Origin: Verrucomicrobiota bacterium
Lineage (GTDB): Bacteria; Verrucomicrobiota; Kiritimatiellia; RFP12; UBA1067
Assembly (NCBI GenBank): GCA_023269675.1
Contig: JAHFSX010000012.1
Span: 98,711 to 162,710 of the forward strand
DNA length: 64,000 bases
Direction of reading: 5' to 3'
Shown here: piece by piece, positions 35,001 through 44,533 of the stretch
Position numbering within the stretch: the stretch's first letter is position 1
Layout: every line of letters begins with the position of its first letter
Program-made: the position numbers and the translations under genes
The notes under the pieces: model-generated
Told to the model about the DNA's origin: nothing
The model's input: the letters and a program-made list of their open reading frames with translations, nothing else
Database searches by the model: none

Positions 35001-37029
35001 CACCTACATCGACATCGAGGCGTTCGGCAGCGGAAATTGGACGGAGGCGGGGACGACGTGGAACAACTCGCCTTTCGGCTACCCGCTGCCGATCCGCACG
35101 CGGGATCTGACGTGGCCTGACCAGGTGCAGAAAGTGCGCTTTCGCGTCGCTCCAAACAATCAGCAGCAGGAGATCGACATCACGCCGCTGGTGCAGCGCG
35201 TGGCGCGCGTCTCGGATTTCATGACGCTCTACATCTACCGCGTCGACGGCTACGGCAACAACAATTGCATCTTCTACCCGCGCGAGGACGGCACGGCGGC
35301 GCGGCGGCCGGCGCTGCTCTACGCCCTGCAGCGGCCGGGGGCGCCCGGCGCGCTCTTCACCAACGGCCTGGTGACCGTGACGTGGCCGGCCTACACCAAC
35401 GCGACGAGCTACACGCTCGCGCGGGCGACGGCGGTGACGGGCGAGTACGCGACGGTCGCCAGCGGTCTGACGGCTCGGACCTATACGGACCGCGCGGCGC
35501 TGACCGGGCAGAGCTATTTCTACAAGGTCACGGCGGTGACGGCGGGCGGCCCGAGCGCGGCGTCGGACGCGTCCGGCGCAATGGCGCTGGGGTTGCGGCG
35601 GCTGGTGGCGAAGGCGGACACCTACCTCGACCAGGCCGCCCCGACCGGCAACTTCGGGGCCAACACCGAACTGACGCTCAAGGCCTACAGGAGCGGGAAT
35701 TGCCGCGAGGGCCTTTTCCGGTTCGACGTCCGGGGGCTTGAGGCGGTGCAGTCGGCGCGCGTCCGCCTGAACATCGCGGCGCGCGACGCCGCGTACATCG
35801 GCAGCGGCGTGGTGGTCTACGATGTGACCGGCTCGGTCGGCGACTGGGACGAAATGACGGTGACGTGGAACCTGCCGCCCAAGGGGTACGTGCCGCCCAC
35901 GACGAACAGCCTCGTGAAAGCCTCGAACGAGCTGGCCCGCGTGCTCCTGCCGTACAGGGTCAAGGACAGCGGCACGCACGTGACCTTCATCGAGGCCGAC
36001 GCGACCGCGGCGGTGCGCGCGGCGGCGGAGGCGGGGCGTGACCTGATGGTGCGGGTGAGCGGCGATGACATGCTGCCGCACGGGCAGTCGATCTTCTCGG
36101 TGGCGTCGCGCGAGAACGCGGCGGATGAGCGGCGGCCCGCCCTGATTTGCGCGACGGCTTCGGCGGCCAATCCGGTGGCGCTGGCGGAGACGGTGGCCAG
36201 CAACCGGACCGTGGCGGTCTCGTGGTGGCCGGTCGGCGGCGCGGTTTCCTACACGGTGACGCGCCTCGCGCCGGACGGCACGGCGACGGTGATCGCGGAT
36301 CAGGTGGCGGGCACGTCCGTCACCGACGCGGGGCTGTGGAACGGCGACAGCCACCTGTATACCTATCGGGTGGAGGCGCGCTACGCCGACGGGTCGACGG
36401 GGCCGGTGGCGGACGTCGCGGTGAGCGTGCCGCGCACGTTCGAGCGGCGCATTACTGATGACACGTATGCCATGGGCGGGCTCAACTCGAACACGGTCCA
36501 CGGCGCGGAGGTGATCTTCGGCGTCAAGAACGACGTGGGCGACACCGCGCGCGAAACCTATCTGCGGGTCGACCTGTCCGGGCTGCCGCCGGTGACCGGC
36601 GCGTCGCTCAAGCTGACGGCGCAGTCGTTCAATGTCGACAAGGTGTTCACGCTGGTGGCCGAGTCGGTCGCGGACCTGGGCTGGACCGAGACGGGCGCGT
36701 CGGCGCTGACGTGGCTCACCGCGCGCGGCTACGGCGCGACGGCGACGCAGCCGCCGCCGGTGCCGGCCGCGAACGAGGCGGCGAACCGCATCGACGTGAC
36801 GGCGCTGGAGGTGGGGAGTCTCGCGACCTTCGACATCACCCGGCTGGTGCAGGCCGCGCAGGCGGCGGACGCGCCGTCGCTGGTGGTCCACGTCTGCTCG
36901 GCCAACTCCGGAGGCACGAAGATGATTTGGTTCCACTCCAGCGAGGCTGCGGACATGGGGGATCAGCCGAAGGTGGCGTTTACGGTGGCGGTTTACCCGC
37001 CGCCGGGCACGCAACTGCTGCTGAAATAG
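32032..37029 (+). CDS. Giant secreted PA14/DNRLRE/Fn3 protein B
   Basis: 1665 residues with GGGGG upstream of the ATG. A signal peptide ends A-F-A-Q-A, and the mature start (L-P-A-E-W-M-D-L-P-F-G) matches protein A closely. The domain order is the same: beta-sandwich (30-220, G-L-M-F-R), Fn3-like, PA14-like (about 324-461), second beta-sandwich (to about 643), then DNRLRE modules near 651, 922, 1194 and 1474 alternating with Fn3. The spacing of about 270 residues between modules is constant in both proteins. It ends P-P-P-G-T-Q-L-L-L-K, nearly identical to protein A. The pair arose by tandem duplication followed by divergence. Confidence 0.82.
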   Translation: MKKTYKTWWLGSALLLAGYGAFAQALPAEWMDLPFGNFDAANPGAASQAGGVFTVSGSGNNMYGTADDGGRFVFQPLAGDGEVVAAVERVAFSQAIYGRAGLMFRNNNQRESATAIFYRSRFDPTNGMSTLRGQYRASEAATMVWQTERRYYSNEWMYVRLVRQGDVFTSYYTTNATPTEWQLGDVATVTMGEAVNAGLFVAKYGTQTVKAITNRFDQVAVRPFVAVAQAGADALAVSWVAQPPVTNVYSSLTYTLSRGASRTGPFTVLADGLTDTAYTNTVDVGPTYYYRVAAVCDGAATNLIGVSGGRRIAFVATNLVTAAANGYWAESYTVGAEFVVRTSRVVNAVLNTAITNGVVLHGDAYHAYYTATLVPTNTDDYFIQTRFNDAGRVWLGDDLIINDMTAGASRPVCSAPIRLEAGRAVTLRVYHYQNDTAAEVTVQWARMGDKTFADIPLNFVSPLPSPWRSRDFGLPHLNGFAEYDFTAKQFTVTAGGSADSAAEAGHYAYQETAGDFSLQTCVASQSGTQKKAGLLIRASVSNDAARAGCFVGDGQLIVELRDAAGGAVTSVPVTFPTDAPVRLKAEYVGGTLSFFCKANPTDAWAVVTNLPFTLPWTAYAGVAAQSLSDTEANRAVFSETSRVGVSVPVAPEADAQVLIGSTNFGRASYMTVKHWDAGTTSEALLRFNTKGLSSVRTAKLRLYALDRAATGAAANQTLIVRRLQDNAWGETNVTWANPPAGVVLPSGLIGTDDPLYLASVKVAVKGTYTEIDLTAAVRASAQADGRLSLQLHTSAIYDANPAQFATREYGDATKRPALVCYGDGPVGLTAEPGAAANEIALVWRLVEDPSATYTVKRATAAEGPFTVIATNVFGYTYYDKSLTPGTRYYYTLTAVTPAWESPVSPVVSALPDALTRGTQEALADVYVQAGTTRDTTYNSTTIVLKSSCLDDTFQREGFIKFNVAGLGSVQNARLRLMPQVSDEAGKTLLTTYIDIEAFGSGNWTEAGTTWNNSPFGYPLPIRTRDLTWPDQVQKVRFRVAPNNQQQEIDITPLVQRVARVSDFMTLYIYRVDGYGNNNCIFYPREDGTAARRPALLYALQRPGAPGALFTNGLVTVTWPAYTNATSYTLARATAVTGEYATVASGLTARTYTDRAALTGQSYFYKVTAVTAGGPSAASDASGAMALGLRRLVAKADTYLDQAAPTGNFGANTELTLKAYRSGNCREGLFRFDVRGLEAVQSARVRLNIAARDAAYIGSGVVVYDVTGSVGDWDEMTVTWNLPPKGYVPPTTNSLVKASNELARVLLPYRVKDSGTHVTFIEADATAAVRAAAEAGRDLMVRVSGDDMLPHGQSIFSVASRENAADERRPALICATASAANPVALAETVASNRTVAVSWWPVGGAVSYTVTRLAPDGTATVIADQVAGTSVTDAGLWNGDSHLYTYRVEARYADGSTGPVADVAVSVPRTFERRITDDTYAMGGLNSNTVHGAEVIFGVKNDVGDTARETYLRVDLSGLPPVTGASLKLTAQSFNVDKVFTLVAESVADLGWTETGASALTWLTARGYGATATQPPPVPAANEAANRIDVTALEVGSLATFDITRLVQAAQAADAPSLVVHVCSANSGGTKMIWFHSSEAADMGDQPKVAFTVAVYPPPGTQLLLK

Positions 37030-38425
<1,396 letters not shown>

Positions 38426-38485
38426 TCTGACTTCTCGGCTGCTTTCTGGTCTCTACCTGCCCGATAAAACGGGGGAGCGACCAGG

Positions 38486-39340
38486 GTGAAGCAATCGAAA
38501 TTGTGGGTATGGCTGTTGGTGCTTACGCTCGGCGCGCTGTTGTTCTGGCGCTCCGGGGTCCGTGATTTTTCACGGGAAGCCATCTACCCTTACGAGAACG
38601 CCTGTTTATGGTTTGAGCGGACCGTTGCGGTCCGCGTCCAAGCCCTCCTCTTCCGTGCCCGTCAGGCCTCGCGCAATGCGATGCTGGAACGCGACGTGGC
38701 GCGCCTGCAGATCGTCGCGGCGGATACCGAAACCTTGGAGGCGGAGGTGGCCCGCCTGCGCACGCTCCTGGATTTCACGCCGCCTGTGGCCTGCCGCTGG
38801 CTGGCCGCGCCGGTCATCTCGCGCGGCGGCACCTCGGGGGTCTGGCAGAGCGTGCGGCTCGCCAAAGGCTCGGCCCACGGCGTGCGCAAGGGCGATCCGG
38901 TGGTGGTGCCCGAAGGGGTCGTGGGACGCGTCATCGACGTGTCGCCGCACACCAGCGAGGTGATGCTGGTCACCGACCCCAACAGCCGCGTGGCGTGCGA
39001 ACTCGAAGCGTCCGGCGAGGGCGTGGGCGTGGTGCGCGGCATCCTTTACGGCGGCGGCGAGCGTCCGGCGGCCGACCCCAAGCTCAAGCTGCTCTATGTG
39101 GTGGACCCGCTGCGGCTGCGCTATCTGGCGCGCGAGTTCGAGCCTGCGCCGCGCACGCGCGTGGTGACCTCGGGCCTGGCGCAGACCTTCCCGAAGGGTC
39201 TCACGGTCGGCTACCTGCTGGAGAGCCGGCTGGAGCCCAACGGGCTGTCGCGCGAGGCCGAGGTGATGCCCGCGGTGGACATGGCGGCTCTGGACGAGGT
39301 CTTCATCCTCTCGGCAAGGGGGGCCTCCCATGCGCCTTGA
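38486..39340 (+). CDS. mreC: Rod shape-determining protein MreC
   Basis: 284 residues from a GTG with GGGAG upstream. A single N-terminal membrane segment (about 7-22), a coiled-coil stretch (about 50-92) and two beta-barrel lobes (about 105-275, with V-V-P-E-G-V-V-G-R-V and M-L-V-T-D-P-N-S-R-V) are as in MreC. It links cytoplasmic MreB to PBP2 in the periplasm. The end overlaps mreD by 11 bases. Confidence 0.93.
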   Translation: MKQSKLWVWLLVLTLGALLFWRSGVRDFSREAIYPYENACLWFERTVAVRVQALLFRARQASRNAMLERDVARLQIVAADTETLEAEVARLRTLLDFTPPVACRWLAAPVISRGGTSGVWQSVRLAKGSAHGVRKGDPVVVPEGVVGRVIDVSPHTSEVMLVTDPNSRVACELEASGEGVGVVRGILYGGGERPAADPKLKLLYVVDPLRLRYLAREFEPAPRTRVVTSGLAQTFPKGLTVGYLLESRLEPNGLSREAEVMPAVDMAALDEVFILSARGASHAP

Positions 39341-39869
39341 CATGAATCTGCCGGTGGCGCTCCTCACGCTGTTCGCGGCCGCGCTGCTGCAGGACCTGAT
39401 CCCGGTGACGCCGTCGTTCCCCGTCAAAGTCGTTTTCCTGACGTCCGTGGCGCTGCACGCCGCCCTGACCAAGCCGGTGTGGGTGGCGCTGACCACGCTG
39501 GCGTGGGCGGGCGGGCTGACGGACGCCTTGGGCGGGCTGCCGCTCTTCTGCACGTTCACTTTCCTGCTGATGATGTACGGCGTGGTGCGGATGCTGCAGC
39601 GCGTCTTTCTGACGGCGACGCTGGTGCAGGGCACGCTGCTGGTCGCGTGCGCGGCCGTGGCGCAGGCTCTTTGGACGCAGCTGTGGGCGGGGACGGGCGC
39701 GCCGTTCCTGGAGTGGCAGACGCTGGTGGCTCTGGGATATGCGGCGCCGGCCGGAGCGGTGGCGGGCCTGGCGGGATTTGCGGTGTGCGGCGTGGCGGAC
39801 CGCGTCTCGGGCAATGTGAAGCCGGTGAAAGAGAGCAATGGTTTATTGTGGGCAGAAACTGACCGATAG
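39330..39869 (+). CDS. mreD: Rod shape-determining membrane protein MreD
   Basis: 179 residues with five to six hydrophobic segments, typical of MreD. The start (M-R-L-D-M-N-L-P-V) overlaps mreC, and the end overlaps mrdA by 32 bases. Sequence conservation of MreD is weak in general, so the assignment depends partly on position between mreC and PBP2. It completes the MreBCD elongasome in the inner membrane. Confidence 0.85.
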   Translation: MRLDMNLPVALLTLFAAALLQDLIPVTPSFPVKVVFLTSVALHAALTKPVWVALTTLAWAGGLTDALGGLPLFCTFTFLLMMYGVVRMLQRVFLTATLVQGTLLVACAAVAQALWTQLWAGTGAPFLEWQTLVALGYAAPAGAVAGLAGFAVCGVADRVSGNVKPVKESNGLLWAETDR

Positions 39870-41673
39870 CTGGCGGATGGCTGTCCTGGCGTTGGTGTTT
39901 GCGGCGGGCCTGGTGTTCCTGGGCGCGTCGCTCCACCGTGTCCAGGTGGTGCAGGCCTCCGACTATTCGCGCGACCAGGTGCGGCAGAGCGTGCGGCGCG
40001 TGCAGGTGCCCGGGCCGCGCGGCCGGATTTTCGACCGCAACGGCGTGTGCCTGGCGGAGAACCGCGCGAGCTACTGCATCGCCTACTATGTGGAGGAGCT
40101 GCGCCAGCGCGGCAAGTGGGAGAACACGATCGATGCGGTGGACGCGGACATCGACCGGCTGGCGGCGGTTCTCGGGATCCCGCGCGCGATCTCGAAGGAG
40201 AAGGTCAGGCAGCACGTGCTGCAGAGCTTGCCCATGCCGCTGCTGGCGTGGCGCGACGTGGATCCGGTGACGCTCGCGCGCTGGGCCGAGACGACCGAGG
40301 CCTTCCCCGGCGTGGACGTGTATGTGCAGCCGGAGCGCTCGTATCCGCAGGGCAAGCTGGCCGCCCACGCGATCGGGTATGTCCAGCGCGACCGGCCCCT
40401 GCCGCTGCCGGGCGAGACGGTCCACTTCTACCTGCCCGAGATGATCGGCCGGGCGGGGCTCGAGCGCCAATATAACGATGTGCTGACCGGGGTGTCGGGC
40501 GGGCAGCTGATCCGGGTGGACGCCCGCGGCTACAAGCATGCCGAGCTGGAAGGTGCGCAGGCCGTGGCGGGAGGCGACCTGCATCTGACGCTGGACGTGA
40601 ACATCCAGCGCACCCTGGAGAAGGCGCTGCGCGGCTGGCGCGGCGCGGGGGTGGTGCTCGATCCCCGCAACGGCGAGGTGCTGGCGATGTCGAGCTCGCC
40701 CGCCTACGACCTGAACGAGCTGGTGCCGGCGCCGAGCGCGGGGACGTGGAACCGGCTGAGGAATGACGAGGCGCTGCCGCTGTATAACCGGGCCGTGTCG
40801 GGACGGTACGCGCCGGGCAGCACGTTCAAACCGGTGACGGCGGTCGCGGCGATGCTGAGCGACGGCTTTGACCCGGCCGAGACCTACACGTGCGACGGGG
40901 TTTTCACGCTGGGCAACATGCGGCTGCGGTGCTGGAACACCTACGGGCACGGGGCGGTGGCGCTGCGCAAGGCGATCGAGCAGTCGTGCAACGCCTACTT
41001 CTGCCATCTGGGCAACGCCATCGGCTACGACGCGATTTACGCGCAGGCGCACAAGGTGGGGCTGGGGGCGCCGACCGGGATTGACCTGCCGTCCGAGACG
41101 CGCGGGCTGCTGCCCACGGCGGAGTGGAAAGAGAAGAATATGAAGGAGAAGTGGCGCCCGGGGGATACCTGCCAGATCTCGATCGGGCAGGGACTGCTGG
41201 TGACCTCGCCGCTGCAGATGGCCTTGCTGGTCTCGGTCTTCGCGAACGGCGGCACCCTCTACCGGCCGCATCTGGCGCGCCGGGAGGGCCCGGGTGAGCG
41301 CGTGCGCGAGATGGGCTGGCCGCCGGCGGCGGTCGGGCTGGTGCGCAACGGCATGCACGACGTGGCGTCGGTCGGCACCGGGCGGCGCGTGCAGGTGCGC
41401 GGTATCGAGGTGGCGGCCAAGACCGGCACGGCCGAGTACGACGCGGGCGGCGTGCGGCGCAAGAACACGTGGGTGACGGCCTTTGCGCCGTTTGACCAGC
41501 CGACGGTGGCTTTGGCGATTGTGATCGAAAACGGCGATTCGGGCGGGCAGACGGTGGCGCCGATGGTGCACGATGTGCTGGTTTCCATTTTCGGCGAAGC
41601 GCCGAAGACGGCGGAGGTGCGGGCCGAGAGCGACGCGCCCGCGGCCGCGCCTACGGGAACGGAGAGTGACTGA
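39838..41673 (+). CDS. mrdA: Penicillin-binding protein 2 (peptidoglycan transpeptidase)
   Basis: 611 residues. One N-terminal membrane anchor (about 15-33) is followed by the PBP dimerisation domain (G-P-R-G-R-I-F-D-R-N-G near 58) and the transpeptidase domain with S-T-F-K (Ser328), S-C-N (383-385) and K-T-G-T (from 528). It cross-links peptidoglycan during lateral growth and works with RodA. The gene overlaps mreD and is immediately followed by rodA. Confidence 0.95.
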   Translation: MVYCGQKLTDSWRMAVLALVFAAGLVFLGASLHRVQVVQASDYSRDQVRQSVRRVQVPGPRGRIFDRNGVCLAENRASYCIAYYVEELRQRGKWENTIDAVDADIDRLAAVLGIPRAISKEKVRQHVLQSLPMPLLAWRDVDPVTLARWAETTEAFPGVDVYVQPERSYPQGKLAAHAIGYVQRDRPLPLPGETVHFYLPEMIGRAGLERQYNDVLTGVSGGQLIRVDARGYKHAELEGAQAVAGGDLHLTLDVNIQRTLEKALRGWRGAGVVLDPRNGEVLAMSSSPAYDLNELVPAPSAGTWNRLRNDEALPLYNRAVSGRYAPGSTFKPVTAVAAMLSDGFDPAETYTCDGVFTLGNMRLRCWNTYGHGAVALRKAIEQSCNAYFCHLGNAIGYDAIYAQAHKVGLGAPTGIDLPSETRGLLPTAEWKEKNMKEKWRPGDTCQISIGQGLLVTSPLQMALLVSVFANGGTLYRPHLARREGPGERVREMGWPPAAVGLVRNGMHDVASVGTGRRVQVRGIEVAAKTGTAEYDAGGVRRKNTWVTAFAPFDQPTVALAIVIENGDSGGQTVAPMVHDVLVSIFGEAPKTAEVRAESDAPAAAPTGTESD

Positions 41674-41674
41674 A

Positions 41675-42847
41675 ATGCTCAAACAGGTCATCTCCCATCT
41701 GCGTCGGCTGAACCCGTTCCTGCTCGCCTGCATGACGGGCCTGACCCTCATCGGCGTGGCGTTCATCTACAGTTCCTGTTCGGTGCGCGAGGATCCCGAG
41801 CTGCAGAAGCTTTACATGCGGCACGCGGAGATCGGCGTGCTGGGGCTGGCGGTGTATCTGGCGGTGGCCTGGTTCGATTACCGGCAGGTGCTGCGCTGGA
41901 GCTGGTTTTTCTACGGGGCGTGCCTGGTGCTGCTGGTGCTGGTGCCGTTCATCGGCGAGGAGACGATGGGCGCGCGGCGCTGGCTCTTCGGCATTCAGCC
42001 CTCGGAGCCCGCGAAGCTGGCGCTGATCATGATCCTGGCCTGGCTGTTCGGCCGGCGCGAGGCGGTCCGCGGCCCGTGGCTGTTCCTGCTGGCGCTGGTC
42101 TTGGCGGGCGTGCCCGCGGCGCTGATCCTGATGCAGCCCGACCTCGGCACGGCGATGGTGATGGTGCCGACGGCGCTGGCGATGCTGTTCGCGGCGAATG
42201 TGGCGCCGCGGCTGCTCTGGGGGTTTGTGCTGATGGGGGTGGTGGCGGCGGGGCTGGTCATGGGGCTGATCTACACGGCCGAGCGCACGGACCTGCCGCC
42301 GGAGCGGCGCGCGGCGCTGATCCATGCGACGCACCTGAAGGACCACCAGATCAAGCGGCTGCAGGTGTTCATGTTTCCGGACAAGGACCTGCACGGCAGC
42401 GGCTACAACCGGCGGCAGTCGCAGATCGCGGTGGGCTCGGGCGGCTTCATGGGCAAAGGCTATTTGAAAGGCGAGCAGTACATGCTGGGCTACCTGCCGC
42501 CGTCGATCTCGTCGAACGATTTCATCTTTGCGGTCCTGGCCGAAGAGGCCGGATTCAGAGGCTCTTTGATTGTGCTGCTCCTCTACCTGGGCCTGCTGTG
42601 GCCCGGGCTGTGGGTGGCATTCCGTTGTCAAGACGATACAGGGCGCCTGTTCTGTGTCGGTGTCGTGTCCCTGATCTTCTGTCACATGTTCATCAACATT
42701 GCGATGACGATCGGGATGATGCCGATTACGGGGCTGCCGCTGCCGTTTATCAGTTACGGACGGACCTTCATGCTGACGATGATGTTGGCGTTGGGGCTTG
42801 TCCAGAGTGTGTCCATTCACGGGCGTGAACCGGAGACGAGGTTTTAA
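41675..42847 (+). CDS. rodA: SEDS peptidoglycan glycosyltransferase RodA
   Basis: 390 residues; the ATG at 41675 starts one base after the mrdA stop and begins the conserved hydrophobic sequence, so longer frames upstream are not real. About ten membrane segments are visible. The motifs G-A-R-R-W-L-F-G-I-Q-P-S-E-P-A-K and the P-L-P-F-I-S-Y-G near the C-terminus are diagnostic of SEDS glycosyltransferases. RodA polymerises lipid II strands that PBP2 cross-links. It closes the mreB-mreC-mreD-mrdA-rodA operon. Confidence 0.95.
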   Translation: MLKQVISHLRRLNPFLLACMTGLTLIGVAFIYSSCSVREDPELQKLYMRHAEIGVLGLAVYLAVAWFDYRQVLRWSWFFYGACLVLLVLVPFIGEETMGARRWLFGIQPSEPAKLALIMILAWLFGRREAVRGPWLFLLALVLAGVPAALILMQPDLGTAMVMVPTALAMLFAANVAPRLLWGFVLMGVVAAGLVMGLIYTAERTDLPPERRAALIHATHLKDHQIKRLQVFMFPDKDLHGSGYNRRQSQIAVGSGGFMGKGYLKGEQYMLGYLPPSISSNDFIFAVLAEEAGFRGSLIVLLLYLGLLWPGLWVAFRCQDDTGRLFCVGVVSLIFCHMFINIAMTIGMMPITGLPLPFISYGRTFMLTMMLALGLVQSVSIHGREPETRF

Positions 42848-42895
42848 TCCCTCAGAAAGCTGGGAGTGATTATGTTAGATCGGATTGGAGGACTT

Positions 42896-44479
42896 ATGTT
42901 TGGGTGGTTTAAGAAGAGCGCGCCGAAGCGCGAGATCGTCGTGAACGTCGAGAAGCTCGAGACGCGCGTGGCGGTGGTGGAGAGCGGGCGGGTCGAGGAG
43001 TTTCAGGTGGAGCACCCCACCGAGGAGCGGCTGGTCGGCAGCATCTTCAAGGGGCGCATCCAGAATCTGGAGCATGATCTGCAGGCGGCCTTTGTGGACA
43101 TCGGCCTCAAAAAGAACGCCTTCCTGCATTATTGGGACATGCTGCCAGATGACGACAGCCGCCTGGACGACGACGAGGAGAACGCGCGTCCGCCCTCGCG
43201 CCGGCGGCGCGTCTCGAACGAGGACATCACCAAGCGCTTCCCGCCCGGATCGGAGATCGTGGTGCAGGTGACCAAGGGGCCGATCGGCACCAAGGGGCCG
43301 CGCGTGACCGCGAACCTGAGCCTGCCGGGGCGCTATCTGGTGATGATGCCGGGCACCCGCCTGCGCGGCGTGTCGCGCAAGATCGGCGACGCCAAGGAGC
43401 GCCAGCGCCTGAAGAAGATCCTCGACCGCCTGCCGCTGCCGGACGACGCGGGCCTGATCGTGCGCACCGTGGGCGCGGGCGCCAGCAAGCTGGCCTTCGT
43501 GCGCGACCTGCGCAACCTGTGGGAGTCGTGGAACGACCTGCAGGACAACATCAAGAACCTGAAGCCGCCGGCCTGCGTGTATCAGGAGCCGGACCTGGTG
43601 GAGCGCGTGGTGCGCGACTGGCTGACCGAAGACATCGACCGCGTGACGATCGATGACGGCGAGGCCTTCGACCGCATCCGCGGCGTGGCGGGCAAGATCT
43701 CGCGCCGCGCCAAGAACGTGATCCACCACTACGAGGGCCAGCTGTCGATCTTCGAGCACTACGGGGTGGAGCGGCAGCTGGAGGAGGCGTTCCGGCGCAA
43801 GGTCAACCTGAAGTCCGGCGGCTACCTCGTGTTCGACGAGACCGAGGCGCTGATCGCGATCGACGTGAACACGGGCCGGCACCGCGGCAAGGGGTCGCAG
43901 GAGGACGCGATCCTCGAGGTGAACCTGGAGGCGGTGGAGGAGGTCGCGCGCCAGATGCGGCTGCGCAACATCGGCGGCCTGGTGGTGCTGGATCTGATCG
44001 ACATGAAGTCGCGCAAGCACCAGAGCTCGGTCTACAAGACGATGAAGCAGGCGCTCAAGCGGGACCGCGCGCGGACGAACGTGCTGGCGATCTCCGAGCT
44101 GGGCCTGATGGAGATGACGCGCCAGCGCCAGGAGGAAAGCCTCCTGTCGCAGATGTACACCGACTGCCCGCATTGCCGCGGCCACGGCCTGATCAAGTCG
44201 CCGCTGGCGCTGAGCGTGGACATCCAGCGGCAGATCGCGGCGCTGATGCGCAAGGTGCGGCACGAGGGCCGCGACGTGGAGCTGCAGATCGTGGTCGCGC
44301 CGAGCGTGCTCGAGCGCCTGCGCACCGAGGACGAGGTCTTCCTGGTGGAGCTGCAGCGGCGGTACACGGGACGGCTGACGTTCAAGTCCGAAATGCACCG
44401 GCACCCCGAATCGTTCTGCATCGCGGACGGCGCGACCGGCAAGGTTTTGTATTCCGTCGGTGATGCAAAAACAGTATAA
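42896..44479 (+). CDS. rng: Ribonuclease E/G family endoribonuclease
   Basis: 527 residues from the ATG at 42896, chosen because GGAGG lies five bases upstream; an earlier start at 42872 is possible. An S1-like RNA-binding region (about 40-140, with an acidic insertion D-D-D-S-R-L-D-D-D-E-E near 85) precedes the catalytic domain: A-I-D-V-N-T-G (Asp about 322) and L-D-L-I-D-M (Asp about 366-369) hold the metal ligands, and C-P-H-C (424-427) is the zinc-link. No long C-terminal scaffold is present, so it is RNase G-like. It processes rRNA ends and degrades mRNA. It lies just downstream of rodA, as rng follows the mre genes in proteobacteria. Confidence 0.93.
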   Translation: MFGWFKKSAPKREIVVNVEKLETRVAVVESGRVEEFQVEHPTEERLVGSIFKGRIQNLEHDLQAAFVDIGLKKNAFLHYWDMLPDDDSRLDDDEENARPPSRRRRVSNEDITKRFPPGSEIVVQVTKGPIGTKGPRVTANLSLPGRYLVMMPGTRLRGVSRKIGDAKERQRLKKILDRLPLPDDAGLIVRTVGAGASKLAFVRDLRNLWESWNDLQDNIKNLKPPACVYQEPDLVERVVRDWLTEDIDRVTIDDGEAFDRIRGVAGKISRRAKNVIHHYEGQLSIFEHYGVERQLEEAFRRKVNLKSGGYLVFDETEALIAIDVNTGRHRGKGSQEDAILEVNLEAVEEVARQMRLRNIGGLVVLDLIDMKSRKHQSSVYKTMKQALKRDRARTNVLAISELGLMEMTRQRQEESLLSQMYTDCPHCRGHGLIKSPLALSVDIQRQIAALMRKVRHEGRDVELQIVVAPSVLERLRTEDEVFLVELQRRYTGRLTFKSEMHRHPESFCIADGATGKVLYSVGDAKTV

Positions 44480-44484
44480 CTATG

Positions 44485-44506
44485 ACGTGGCTTGCAAAGG
44501 CCACGT
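44485..44506 (+). other. Hairpin between rng and lptD
   Basis: ACGTGGC (44485-44491) and GCCACGT (44500-44506) flank an eight-base loop. No T-run follows, so it is not a good intrinsic terminator; it may be an RNA-processing or stability element in a read-through transcript. Confidence 0.35.
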
Positions 44507-44533
44507 TAACCTTAAACCAGCGGGTACCCGTTT

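Noticed and set aside
32071..37014. 1647-codon open frame on the minus strand opposite DNRLRE protein B
   Set aside because: It is Arg/His/Gly-rich with no domain or signal, as expected from antisense reading of GC-rich DNA; the plus-strand gene has clear domains.
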